Below are positions 1 through 10,985 of a DNA stretch of 64,000 nucleotides, in pieces. Numbering within the stretch: position 1 is the first letter of the stretch; each line of letters begins with the position of its first letter. Location: contig WBMZ01005343.1 in NCBI GenBank assembly GCA_013400975.1, forward strand, positions 369,473 through 433,472, given 5' to 3'. Both the position numbers and the translations under genes were made by a program. The DNA comes from Atrichornis clamosus. Its lineage: Eukaryota; Chordata; Aves; Passeriformes; Menuridae. The notes below the pieces were generated by a model. The model ran no database searches. It saw only the letters and a program-made list of their open reading frames with translations, and had not been told where the DNA came from.

Positions 1-1979
1 ATAATGAAAAATAATTTTGAAAATAATTTTGAAAGAATGAAAAGCAAGGAAAAGCATAAAACTATCACCTCAAATACAATTTTTACTTTAGACTACCAAT
101 TTTATATTGAAAATTAAAGACTGAAGATCTGTATTTGAAAAGGATTATAATACTAACATGGTTGATTTCATGCCCATTTAAATGTAATAAATTGTTTTGT
201 TAGATATTGTGCCTGTGTTACAGTGTGTTTTTAAGGTGTCTTCAGATTTACTGCTGGGAAAATCTCTAATGTTCAAAGTAAATTATTCTGCCAGGGAGTA
301 TTTGATGTCCAATAGGAGCAAAATTCTATGATGAAAAAAGCCAAAACAGTTAAATTCCTTAAGGCAAACTTACTTTGTTACCTTTTTATGGGTCAGTATG
401 CCAAGTTTAAAAAGAAAGGTGATTTCTCTGGAGCACTTCAAATGGCAGAAAATCTTGTGATAGTTGAACTGAACTAATAAAGCTGAGTGGCAACAAAGAT
501 AGAGTAACAGTAGGAAAAGGAAAAATGCTAAGCAAATGTATTCTGTTGTACATATTAGCCCTGAGTCTTCTATAAGACTAACAGAAATTGTATTGTTTCC
601 AGTGCAAGTCTCTGATTATCTTTGCAAGACTTGAAACTTTATTTCCCACCTTTACACTTGCCAGTGTAAAGGAACATTTTGTACTCAGCATTTTCAGATT
701 GTTTACTTTGGATTTTATCTCAAGAAATTGATTAGAATAGAAGCTCATTGATACTCCTGTAAGAACTAATGTATGTTGTTTGCATATCTATTCAAGCTTC
801 GTTGTACAGTATAAAACCACAATATATTACACTATATTTGCCATACTGAGCTACACATGTATGACTTGGATGCATATTAATGAATGCTGTAAACAATTAG
901 CTCTGACATAATTCTCAAGTTGGAATAAGTAGGGAGTGCTATGTTGCCACTTCTGGCAAGCACTGTGTGGGAATTTTAACTGTAAATTGCTGTGCCTGCA
1001 GGAATTTGAGAAAATCACAACTCATTAGCTGTTTCTATCGTGAGGTTGGCTTCCCTCTCGTAGAGGGATCCTCAAAGAACCATGGAAAACTCTTTCAGGA
1101 GTCATTGACTTGTGAAGAATCAAGATAACATCAGCCAGCTGCCTGATAGTATCATGGCATAACAGCAAATAGCTTGTAGGGATTTAATCATCTGGAATAG
1201 CAGTATTGGGTTGTACTGGATTATTTAAAGGACGTATTTCTGTGCTAAATGTTTTGTATCTTTCTGACATATGATAAGTGGGGTTTTTTTCTTCTTTACT
1301 TGCTTACTCAGGTTAATCCTCTTGATTCTCTTGGTTCTAGGATTTATTTTCGTGAAATGTAGATTCAGATATATCTGGTAGAAATTAAATATTAATCTAC
1401 TAGTAAAGATAAACTTGAAGAATTTATGTGTACCTCTGTGAATTTAATTGATGATAACACTTAATAGATTGAGAAATTACTTTGTTTATTTGATGTTTTA
1501 TCCTGAATGAATTTACAACCTCTGTTTTGTTTAATCTGTTTTTTACTTCCTGTTATCTATATCTATTTATCTATCTATGACACGTTTATGAAATGAAATG
1601 AAATAGTCAATAAGCTCATGTCATTAAATACAACAACATTTTTTTAATAATATACCATTGATTATTGCATTCAATTACAAACCTGTAAGTCTGTTTAAGT
1701 TAACGTACAACATAGAATTTGCCCAAATTGATGTTTGGGATTTTTACTCCGAAAATATGTTTTGGTGTAACACACCCTGCTTACGTTTCTCTAAAGATTA
1801 GTAATTGTTCAATTATGTAATAGCTTGCAATAAAGCCATGTAGAACTGGGAAAGGGAAGGATTTATCTTTTTGCTTAGTGTAAGAACATAGTCTAAATGT
1901 GAAGTTTTTTAATTACTACAAAACAAACACTTCAGAAAAATATTTGCACTAAGGGGTTTTTTTTCTTTTTGCTCTGCAG
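1..1979 (+). other. FMN1 intron, 3' part (upstream of first exon in window)
   Basis: AT-rich intronic DNA ending in a strong pyrimidine tract and CTCTGCAG at the acceptor (AG 1978-1979). I looked for upstream FMN1 exons and found no open frame with splice sites. A short imperfect TATC run near 1555-1578 is the only simple repeat noticed. No interspersed element was recognised. Confidence 0.8.
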
Positions 1980-2752
1980 TCTCAGTTTGAACTCAGGGTA
2001 TTCCATATTCGTGGAGAACATGCTGTATCAACCGCTCAGCTCGAGGAAACCATTGCACATCTGAAGAATGAACTTGATAATAAATTAAACAGAAGAAATG
2101 AAAAAGCAAAGGATATTGGTGTTTCTACTGAAGATGATAACCCACCAAAGGCATACCGAAATGTATGTATACAGACTGACAGAGAAACTTTCATAAAGCC
2201 TACCGAAGAAGAAAACAGAGCTGTGAAAAATAACCAAATAGTACCCAAAAAGCTTAATATTTCTTCTTTGACTCATAGTATTTCTGCCCAAAGTGAAAAT
2301 AAGGACAGTTGCAATGTACAGTCATCAGAAAGTGTCTTACCTTGTCAACCAAAACAAATGCTGCCTCCTCCACCACCACCACCACCACCTCCTCCTCCCC
2401 TTCCTGATTCTTCACTGTCAGGTTTAGTTCCTCCACCACCACCTTTGCCACTGGGTCTGACTTCACTGACATCTCAGTTTGGATCTGGTCCACCACTGCC
2501 ACCTCCACTTTCTGAAGGCTGTAAGAATTTTCAAGCACCACCACCACCACCACCACCACTTCCAGGGCTGGGACCTCCTGTTCCACCCCCACTGCCTGGA
2601 TCTGGGTTACCTCCACCCCCTCCACCTCCTGGGCCTGGGTTCTTTTTTAATAGCACTTTATCTTCAAACCAAGGGCCTCGAAAACCTGCCATTGAACCTA
2701 CCCGTCCCATGAAGCCTTTGTACTGGACACGAATACAATTGCAAGATAACAG
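1980..2752 (+). CDS. FMN1: FMN1 coding exon: pre-FH1, FH1 and start of FH2
   Basis: A 773-nt exon, by far the largest here, encoding 257 codons plus two bases (AG) of a split Arg codon. Residues 1-128 start [14 protein letters not shown] and include a charged, heptad-like helical stretch (about residues 21-40). FH1 spans about residues 129-220: runs of 12, 5, 7 and 7 prolines, shorter PP/PPP motifs, and Leu/Gly spacers, the kind of sequence that binds profilin-actin and SH3/WW proteins. FH2 starts near residue 244 with [10 protein letters not shown], the lasso segment that wraps the partner subunit in the dimer. The acceptor is at 1978-1979; a second AG at 1984-1985 is also in phase but lies downstream of a better site. 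The donor is AG|GTAAAA at 2753. The antisense and +1 frames here are open only because the CCN repeats lack stops. Confidence 0.93.
2364..2640 (+). repeat. FMN1: FH1 proline-codon (CCN) repeats within exon
   Basis: In-frame CCN tracts coding for the FH1 prolines. The longest runs are 12 proline codons at 2364-2399, with six consecutive CCA codons (2370-2387), and seven pure CCA codons at 2538-2558. Pure trinucleotide runs of this kind are prone to slippage, so allele length may vary in multiples of three without frameshift. Confidence 0.9.
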
Positions 2753-5700
2753 GTAAAATATATTTACTTGGACTCAGAGTTGCTACTTAAAGGTCATGGT
2801 ACAAGGATAGATACACTATTTAGGACTTAATAACAAAAGGTTAGCAGTCTAGGAATGTATAACAAAACCAGTGTAGAGACATGGAATTTACATAATTTAA
2901 GAAAAAACCTGAATCACTTCTAGAAGTCTACAAATAAATCACAAGAAGTTGTTTTAATATATTCTAGTTAAATTAAAATTATATGTATTATAAATGAAAA
3001 ATTTGTGTATCATAACAAAAAGTTGTTTTGTATGGGTTTTTTTCCCGATAATAAGTACTGCATGAATAACCATAGTGACAGTGTGCTTCCTAGATTTAGC
3101 ACTAAAGAGTAAAATGATAGCCAAGAGATTAGAATTTTTTTTTTTTCATTAAATCTGAGTTACAATTAGAATTGAAATGTTAAAGTTTGGTCAGGTGAGA
3201 ACTTAGTTTCATTTTTGCTTTCCAGTCACTTCATGTGATTCCATCTTTGCAGAACTGTGTTGTGTCATCCTCTGTGATTCCAGTTCTAGAAAGTTAAACT
3301 GGAACCTAACCTCTGTGTATAATTCCATCAGAGCAGGAAGAGTGCAGCATATGTATAAGTACATGCAGCTCGGGAACTTGTAACCTGAAATGCCTATTAA
3401 GGACAAGTCTCAGTACTGATGGAGACCTCCACAGTTTTAAAATCATATATATAAAATTTAAAAGAACCTAGCCAATTTACTGGGATTTAGCACAGAGATA
3501 AAATCCTAGATATGCTTGAGGGGAGAGATGCCATCCAGAGATGCTTTGATATGCTTGAGTAGTAGGACTGTGCAAACAAGGCCTAATGCAAGGTCCTGCA
3601 CCTGAGTTGGGGCAACCCCCAAAATCAGTAGAATCTATGGAATAGAGGAAGTAGATTTAGATGGAATGTAAGGAAGAAATTTTTACTATGAGGGTGGTGA
3701 GCCACTGAATGTTTTCCCAGAGGACCTGCAGATGCCTCTTTCCTGGAAGTGTTCAAAGCCAAACTGGGTGGGGCCCTGAACAACCTGGTCTAGGGGAGGT
3801 TGTCCCTGCCCATGGCAGGAGGTTGTAACTGGATGATCTTTAAGGTTCTTTCAACCCAGGCCATTCTGTGTTTTGATGACAGTATCCTAATAGTATATTC
3901 CATTGTACCAAATCCAGAGTTACTACAAAATGTACTGTTTCATTGATTAGTTTATAAGTGGTCATTTGGTGAACAGGCATAGAGAAACAATTTTTGGATA
4001 GGTTTTTTGAAATGATCCCACAATCTTTGGTTATGCTCCCCCTGTATTTAGCTGACAGGGGAAAAGCAGTTCTTGCATTTACACTTTCTGGGCCAGCATG
4101 TCACAGTGGAATGTGGCTTCAAGTGCTACTCAGCTGCTCTTTTGGATTTGACTGATTCTAACTTGGCTTCTTGTGTTTATTGATGTTACATAGAGCTCAT
4201 TAAGAGGGATGACTCAAAAAGTATTTTTGGGGAATGCTTAAGTGACACAGAATACTTCTATTTTAATAAGTTGTTCATTAATTCAGGTCTTGCATTAACG
4301 CAAGTAATGAAATTACATGATTATTTGGATTCAAGTCATCTATTCAAAATTATGTTAGCACAACTGCAGTTACAAAAATGCTAAATTTAAGCATTTTTAA
4401 AAGTTAAATTACATTATTATATATGACAACATATGTGTCATAACACATCATAATATTATGTGCTTTGCTATATATACACAGTATATTGCATACTGTATTA
4501 TACTGTGACTACATTGTATAATATACTATGAATTATTAGAAATTATTAATTATCATTTATTTATCTTATAATAATGATTTATGTAAATTATGTTTTTATT
4601 GAAATTATTTACTATTTTTCTTAGTATTTTATTTTTGGGTTTCTCTATTATATTTAAACACTGTTAAAGTAAATAGCTGCAGTTAAGTGGACTTACATAT
4701 GAGTTTTATTTTACTTTACAGCTCTGAATTTATTTTGATGAGAAGGTACCATTATTCTGGTATAATAAAACATTGTAAGGTGTTAATATTTTATTTAAAA
4801 TATTTGGCAGGAACAAAGAAATTAGTGAAATGTCAGTTGTATACTTTCAGTTTTTCAGAATTAAAAGCATTGAAATATTTTGGAGCAGGTAGCTTGAACA
4901 TTTTGGTTTTACTTTCCCAAAATTACTTTGGCATAATTGTTTCATAGTGAATAAATGGTTGGTCCATAAATGAACCTTATTGTAATTCTTGCCATTGAAT
5001 CACTGAAATCACAATGTTTTTTTTCTGGAATACTGCTGGTTCACCAAGCTTTTGCAAGGTAAGGTATGAGTCATAGCATTCTGATGAACTAGTGGTCACC
5101 AGATGTAATGGTCCAGCATTTTCATGGTCTGTGCTGTAACTTTAAACTTCTTTGAGGGTTTGGTGCTCAGATCAGAAGCTGTGCAGGACTTGTTGCAGAA
5201 CCAGAAAGAATCCTTCATTCTTCAGTGTTGCTGACACTACAACTAGTATGAGGGAGAGTGAAGCTATGGAGCTCTGAGCGTGTCCTGTGACACAGAATAT
5301 GCTGCATCAGCAGATGCTACTAGAAAAAGAGTTCCTTAAGCATTCATGACAGTAAATGTACAGTTGACTATTAAGTTGAAAAAAAAATCCTAAATTTGAA
5401 AAAAAAAAATTTGGTTCCTTTCAAACTGATAGGTATTCCATTTTGTTGCATATTACGTCTGTATTTAGTGACATCAGCCATTTGTATTTTAAAGTGGTTT
5501 TCATCACCTTTTATTCGTTGCAAATAATTTTGTTGCCTTTTAGTGACATCTGCTGGAAGAAATGGTCCCACCTTCTGATAAACAGACAGGAAGAGCACTC
5601 AGAAGTTTTGTCCCACGTATTTTCCTGAAACCTTGAAATTTTGAAACAAAACCCTTTCAAACTGAAGTACATCTGTAGCACTGTGTAGTATTTCCCTCTA

Positions 5701-6372
5701 ATCCAGATAAAACTGGAGGATTGTGTAAACAAGTTCCCAACTGATCCAAAACTAAATCTGGTCTTGGAAGGCAAAAAAAGAAGGAAAGATAATCCATATT
5801 TAAAGTTTACAGTTGGTTAAATTGAGAAGAATACTGGCTAGTCTCCCAAAATATAAGCCACATAATTACTCTAGTTTCTCAGAACTGCAACAAGGATAAA
5901 TATGAGCATACATCATCTGTGGCTAACATGAAGTAAATCAAGTCCTATACAAATTACCCCAAATGCTCTTAAAATATGCTTGAATAAAGTTTGTTCACTA
6001 TTTGTTGATACTGTTTATTTTTATAGGTCTGAATAGATTACTGGGAATTTCTCAAAAAAGCTGCTGTTGAAATGCTCCTAATCCTATCTGAAGTGGCAAA
6101 AATCTCTTGAGATGTATTTACACAACTGCAGTTGTTGCACAAAGAACTGTACATTACGAATGATGCATTTTGGTAGTCTAGGAGGCACAGACTAAATAGC
6201 TGAAACTAATAGCAAAACTTCTCGACTCCTCACAAGTGCAAGGTATAGGGAAGAAATTCTCTTTGTGTTGCTTTGAGTTTAAATCTATCATGGATTTTCA
6301 TCTCTTATGGTTAGATCTATTATGGGTTTTCATAAATGTTTGGAAATTTTATTATTACCTTTCCTTTTATAG
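2753..6372 (+). other. FMN1 intron (3.6 kb)
   Basis: Phase-2 intron between the FH1 exon and the next FH2 exon, with GT at 2753 and TTTTATAG at 6365-6372. It holds a CR1 fragment (3523-3878) and a very AT-rich low-complexity stretch (about 4380-4640) full of TATA/ATTA steps. I see nothing gene-like in the remainder; small open frames have no recognisable protein. Confidence 0.85.
3523..3878 (+). mobile_element. CR1 LINE fragment (3' end, internally deleted)
   Basis: Reads as an avian CR1 3' region in the + orientation: a block like 'aaggtcctgcacctg...ttggggcaa' near 3590-3615, then 'gggtggtgagccactg', 'gtgttcaaagccaaactggg', 'tgcccatggcagg', and a tail ending in ccattctgtg near 3864-3873. 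Compared with longer CR1 copies, several hundred bases between the first and second blocks are missing. It is noncoding and diverged. Confidence 0.85.
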
Positions 6373-6523
6373 GAAAACTGCTATGCCAACATTATGGGAA
6401 TCACTAGAAGAACCTGATATACTTGACACTACTGAGTTTGAATATTTATTCTCCAAAGACACCACTCAGGAAAAAAGAAAACCATTATCAGAGACTTATG
6501 AAAAAAAAACCAAGGCCAAAAAG
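6373..6523 (+). CDS. FMN1: FMN1 coding exon: FH2 lasso/linker
   Basis: A 151-nt exon. Its first base completes the split Arg codon, then 50 codons read [16 protein letters not shown]... to ...KTKAKK. It contains the conserved [11 protein letters not shown] segment and the [17 protein letters not shown] linker, ending in a Lys-rich stretch. The acceptor AG is 6371-6372 and the donor AAAAAG|GTATTT is at 6524. The exon ends in phase 0. The open frame continues about 80 bases into the intron, but that extension encodes a hydrophobic stretch unrelated to formins and ends in a stop, so the GT is taken as the border. Confidence 0.93.
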
Positions 6524-9500
6524 GTATTTATTGGGTTTTTGGTTTTAGGTTTATTTGGGTGTTACTGTGTAGTCTTTCATTTTGAGAAAACTCCGTTTTA
6601 GTTTTTGAATTTTTTATGAATTAGGAGGCAAGCAGAATATTGGATTACTGATTAAACTCTTGCTTGAGAATGCAGGGTTATTATTTACCTTGGAAGATTT
6701 TTTGTCTTTGATAATGAAAGTTCCACATCCCTGTGAGGTAGAAAAAAAATAGTATAGGAGAACTGAATTAATGTTCTAATTCATATCTGAAAGTACCAAT
6801 ATTTCAGGCCGTTATTTGCCCTTGAGCTGATTTATAATTAATGCCAGTCATTAAGTTACTCTAGGAATCCTCTCTTCCACTGAGATTAATTTTATTGGAA
6901 AAGTAAACTATAAAGCTATGTTTTGAATAAGGAATGACAATTTTATTTTTTTCCAGCTTAGCTAAGGAGTTGTGTCAGGAAGACACAGGACAACCATGTC
7001 TTTAATGGCCAAAGCAGTAACTGTGTCATTGCCATAGCACAGATATTGTCTGCCTCAGACATGATCCATTAGAGTGAGAGCTGGCACTTGCCAATTCTGA
7101 AGTGCAGATAGGTAAAAGAAATGGCATTAGTAGTATTTCCTGCCAGAAAAATTCCAGGCTGAATAATAATCGATACTGTTTTGCTAAACCAGGCTGATTG
7201 TGTATCAGAAACTATTGAAACACATACTGTGTTACAAATCCCTTTGAGTTTACCTGCTTGGAACCACAAGAGGGCACTTTACACGTGAGCTGTGCTAACT
7301 ACCTTCGATTTTATAATACATAGAATGTGAAACATACATACCTGTTGTTGCTATCAGATCTTTCAGAACATCTTCGATCAAAATTTTCCTGTATTGCGTC
7401 TTAATGCAACAGCTAATGAGATTTATAAATAAGGCTATGGAATTTATAAAATTCAAACTCATGCCATTCAAAAAATAAAAAAAATAAAAATGGAGCCAGG
7501 ATAGGGGAATTCTGGCATTTGCAAATACACACCAAAGAAATAGTTGTTACAGTCCTTCAGATTTTAGACTAAAGTTGGACATGAACATCTCTGTGAAAAA
7601 TATTTTGACATATTTTACTTGACAAATGCTTGAAGTGAACGTGATATGTGGTGGCAGCTGTATCCATAAATCCAATTAGTTCATGTACCTGATACTCTCT
7701 TTCTAATATTTATTTTTACATTTCATTAATTTACCTACTTCAGAAATAATTATGTAGGAATTATTAGGAAATACAGGTTTCTAAAGAACTTTGAGGAAGG
7801 TAACCACTGTAACTGTAATAGAGAATTAATATGCATAAATAGTTGCCTTTTTATTTCAAAATTTCAGTCATTAAGGGAATGTTTCTATTTCTCCAAGTGG
7901 GTGACAGTAAACCAGGTACAGGATTAGGCCTGTATTCTGAAAGATGAAATAGTATTTTTCTTTTCCCTTATTGATTTGTAAACTAACTTACTCGTTAGAG
8001 TAGCATGATTTTTTAATGATCTTTCTTAGCTTATCCAAAATTGAATTGGATAATAGTTACAGAAAATACTGATATAATAAGAAGTACTATTTCTTGCGAG
8101 CAACCAACGTCTTTTCATACAAAGATAATTTTTTTATTTAAATCACTGTTCGAATTATTCTGCTTTGTTACTAAAGGTAAATGTATTAAGACAATAGATG
8201 TATTTACTGAAATTAATGAAATGAAAAAGGTTTCTTTAAGGTACTGTGTGAAAATACAAAAATAAATTCCCTAAGAGATAAATTCAAAATTATATCTATT
8301 GCCAAGTCTTAATTTGGTAAACTGATGGGATTATGGTCATGGCGTTACAAACCATGGGAGCTGTAGAGCTTTCTGTGAGAATTTAAAAACTTGTGGTGAG
8401 TAGAATAAAACATTTCATCATTTGGTCAATTTAAAATTTAAAAATAAATCCGCTTTTAGAATTCAAAGAAAATTTTAATTCAATACGGGAGCATTTTCTT
8501 TTAGTATATGCTGTCTTTTCACCTTTCTCAGTTAAATGGCTCATAGTAGTAGCTGAATGTTTTTACAGACAGTTGGCCCTCCTAGATGGTCCTGTATTTT
8601 TCTTTGTCTCTCTGAAAGCCCAGATGTCTGCAGGCTGGCTCCAATGGATCAGTTGTGGTGGGCTGCAGACAATACAGTAGTAGAGAGGCATTTTATTTAC
8701 TTACAAGAGGCTTTATTAGTAGATAATAACAGAGAGCTCCTGTAGATCAATATAAAGCTGTCAATTCTGCTGACTGCATTTCTCATGTCTCGTGCCTTTT
8801 CTTGGCTCTCAACCTTTCTTGCCTTTTTTCTAGCAATTATATCTTATCTACTAGGGTTTTAGCAGGAATCTTTTTCTTTGCTTCAGTACAGAAATTTTTG
8901 CTTGTCTGATCTTAAAAATGGTACCAGTGTCACATTATGCAGAAGATGCTTTCTACAGACATTAAGAAACACGACTCTTATGAGGTTCATCATATATTAC
9001 AGATGTAGCTGATGCTATGTCATTTGGTATTTATTTGTAAATTCCTTTTTCATAGTCTACAAAAGAGCCTCTAGAGCAAGATACAGGTACAGTGATAAAA
9101 TCTTGAGTTGTAGTTTGCGTTTGAAATAGTTAAGCTGTTTTATTTAATGATACGTGTTAAGACTGACCCATTCATTTATTTTAAATTCTTCTCTGCACAA
9201 ACTATGCCCTATTTCATACTATCTTACACAAACTTAAGTTCAACCTCCTTGGTATTTAGGAAAATGACAGACCCATAGGTGGTGTGTGTCTGCTTATTAA
9301 AACTTAATTATTTAATACTTTTCTTCTTGATTGAGAATTATATCAGTACCTCACAGTCAAGTTCCTTCTGCAATTGGAAGACTTTATCTTTCGAATTAGA
9401 GGGGAGTTGTTTCTTATTTAACTGGGCTTTACAAGATTAAGGAGACTTTAACAATTACTGGCCTGTTGAATTATTACATCTTTACCTCTTATTTGCGTTC

Positions 9501-9780
9501 CACTTGCAGTTCCGAATAAAATAATATTATTCAATTTATTCTCAGAATTGTTAGTTCTGTGAAACCAATTGGAATAATCTATATGCTTAGGCCATGAAAT
9601 GCATGCTTCTGTGGAAAGCCTGTAGAAGTTTCTCTTCGTTCTGTTCTACCTGTTTTTCAACGTAGTAGATGCTTTATGTCAACATAGATTAAAAAAATAC
9701 ACTGTATGCTGTGCTTTTTTTGCTTACAACTGATACACACCTACCATTTTCAGACAGAAATATCCAAATATTTGCCTACA

Positions 9781-10025
9781 GAAGCTGCACCAGGGGAGGT
9801 TTCTGTTGGACATCAGAAAGAATTTCTTCACAGAAAGGGTGATTAGCCATTGGAATGGGCTCTCCAGGGAGATGGTGGAGTCACCATCCATGGAGGTGTT
9901 TAAGGAAAGACTGAACGTGTCACTCAGTGCCATGTTCTAGTTGACAAGGTGGTGTTTGGTCACAGGTTGGACTCGATGTCAGAGGTCTTTTCCAGCCTAA
10001 TTGATTGTGTAATTCTGTGATTCTA
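9781..10025 (+). mobile_element. CR1 LINE, 5'-truncated 3' end
   Basis: A + strand CR1 3' terminus: 'aggtttctgttggacatcag', 'tttcttcacagaaagggtg', 'ctccagggagatggtggagt', 'aggttggactcgatg', and a terminal 'ctgtgattctat' tail. Only the 3' UTR and the last coding region are present, the usual outcome of CR1 5' truncation. Confidence 0.88.
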
Positions 10026-10202
10026 TATAAATAGAATGGCTGGTCTGTTTTCCAGTACCATTTGACAAGTTATGCTCAGAAAGGAAACTTCTGAGTATTC
10101 ATATTATATACATACTTACACTCATATGTATAATGTAATTACAATATAATATATAATTTCTAAAATGAACATTTATAATGCAGAATATATTTCTATTCAT
10201 GC

Positions 10203-10229
10203 ATATATATATATATATATATATATATA
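10203..10229. repeat. (AT)n microsatellite
   Basis: About 13 uninterrupted AT dinucleotides in the 11.1-kb intron, shortly after a CR1 3' end. Likely length-polymorphic. Confidence 0.95.
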
Positions 10230-10786
10230 CTGAGTGTCAGAATACACTGAGGATTCTGTGGGCTTCTGTGCTGGTGCTAGTTACCTTGGTGTTTTCACTT
10301 ATTACTTGGAATGCTAACTACAGCCACCACCTATTTGTGAGAGAGAGACTTCAGATGTACTGAAGTAGACCCTTCAGAAGGCTTTCGTGTATCTGAGATA
10401 CGGTCTGAAAGACAAAGTTAAGCACAAAGGTGATGTGATTAACCACAAGCTTAATACGGTTAAGGACATTCAGCTGCCTAAAAAGTAATATGGGGTACAA
10501 CTGGCTAACTGAGTGGTAATAGTTTAGCAGAAAGAGTCTTGGCATTATAGTGGCTCACAAGAGGAATATGAATTGACAGATCATGGTACTTCTAAAAACG
10601 AAAAACATAACTCTGCTAGATCAAGAAGTATTGCTTGCAAGACAAGCTACTCAGCCATGTCTCAGGTAAGAACTGCATCCATATTTAGGCACTACAACCC
10701 TTCATTAAAAGTTTGCTAACGGTAAAGAGTCAAGAAGGGGGAGAATGATGAAGTGAAGTAGTCTCTGAGGAAATAATCAAATTATT

Positions 10787-10985
10787 ATGATTGTTTAGTC
10801 TAGAAAGGAGAAGGTTGATTGGGACACACAGTATAAGTGTCATCAAGTGCATGCAGCTGCTGCAAAGAAAAGTTCTGAAAAGCTTTCTAAGCGCAAGGAT
10901 ACCAGAGGAATGCAGAACAATTTTGGCTAGGGAAATTGTATTTCTGTATTGGGAGATCTTTAGGGAAGTTTGTTTAGAATGGTAC
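10787..10985 (+). mobile_element. Possible ancient, strongly diverged CR1-like remnant
   Basis: The order of weakly conserved words ('tgtttagtctagaaaggaga' with ggttga following, 'gtcatcaagtgcatg', 'gctagggaaattgtatt', 'ttgggagatcttta') resembles the 3' coding/UTR part of old amniote CR1/L3 copies ('...cctggagaagaga...', '...cttcaagtacatg...'). Divergence is high and no tail is visible, so this is a weak call from pattern memory. Confidence 0.35.

Noticed and set aside
1984..1985. Alternative acceptor AG six bases into the first exon
   Set aside because: In phase, so it cannot be excluded as a NAGNAG-like variant, but the upstream CTCTGCAG directly follows the pyrimidine tract and is preferred.
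2254..2625. 123-codon antisense open frame (Val/Glu-rich) opposite FH1
   Set aside because: It is the reverse complement of proline (CCN) codons, which become GGN/NGG-type codons lacking stops. The sense strand is a spliced formin exon.
2479..2712. Histidine-rich 77-codon frame within FH1 exon
   Set aside because: +1-frame shadow of the CCA repeats (CAC codons); the formin frame explains the DNA.
5443..5628. Overlapping short frames on both strands around 5371-5774
   Set aside because: Composition and lack of splice sites or similarity point to chance frames in intron.
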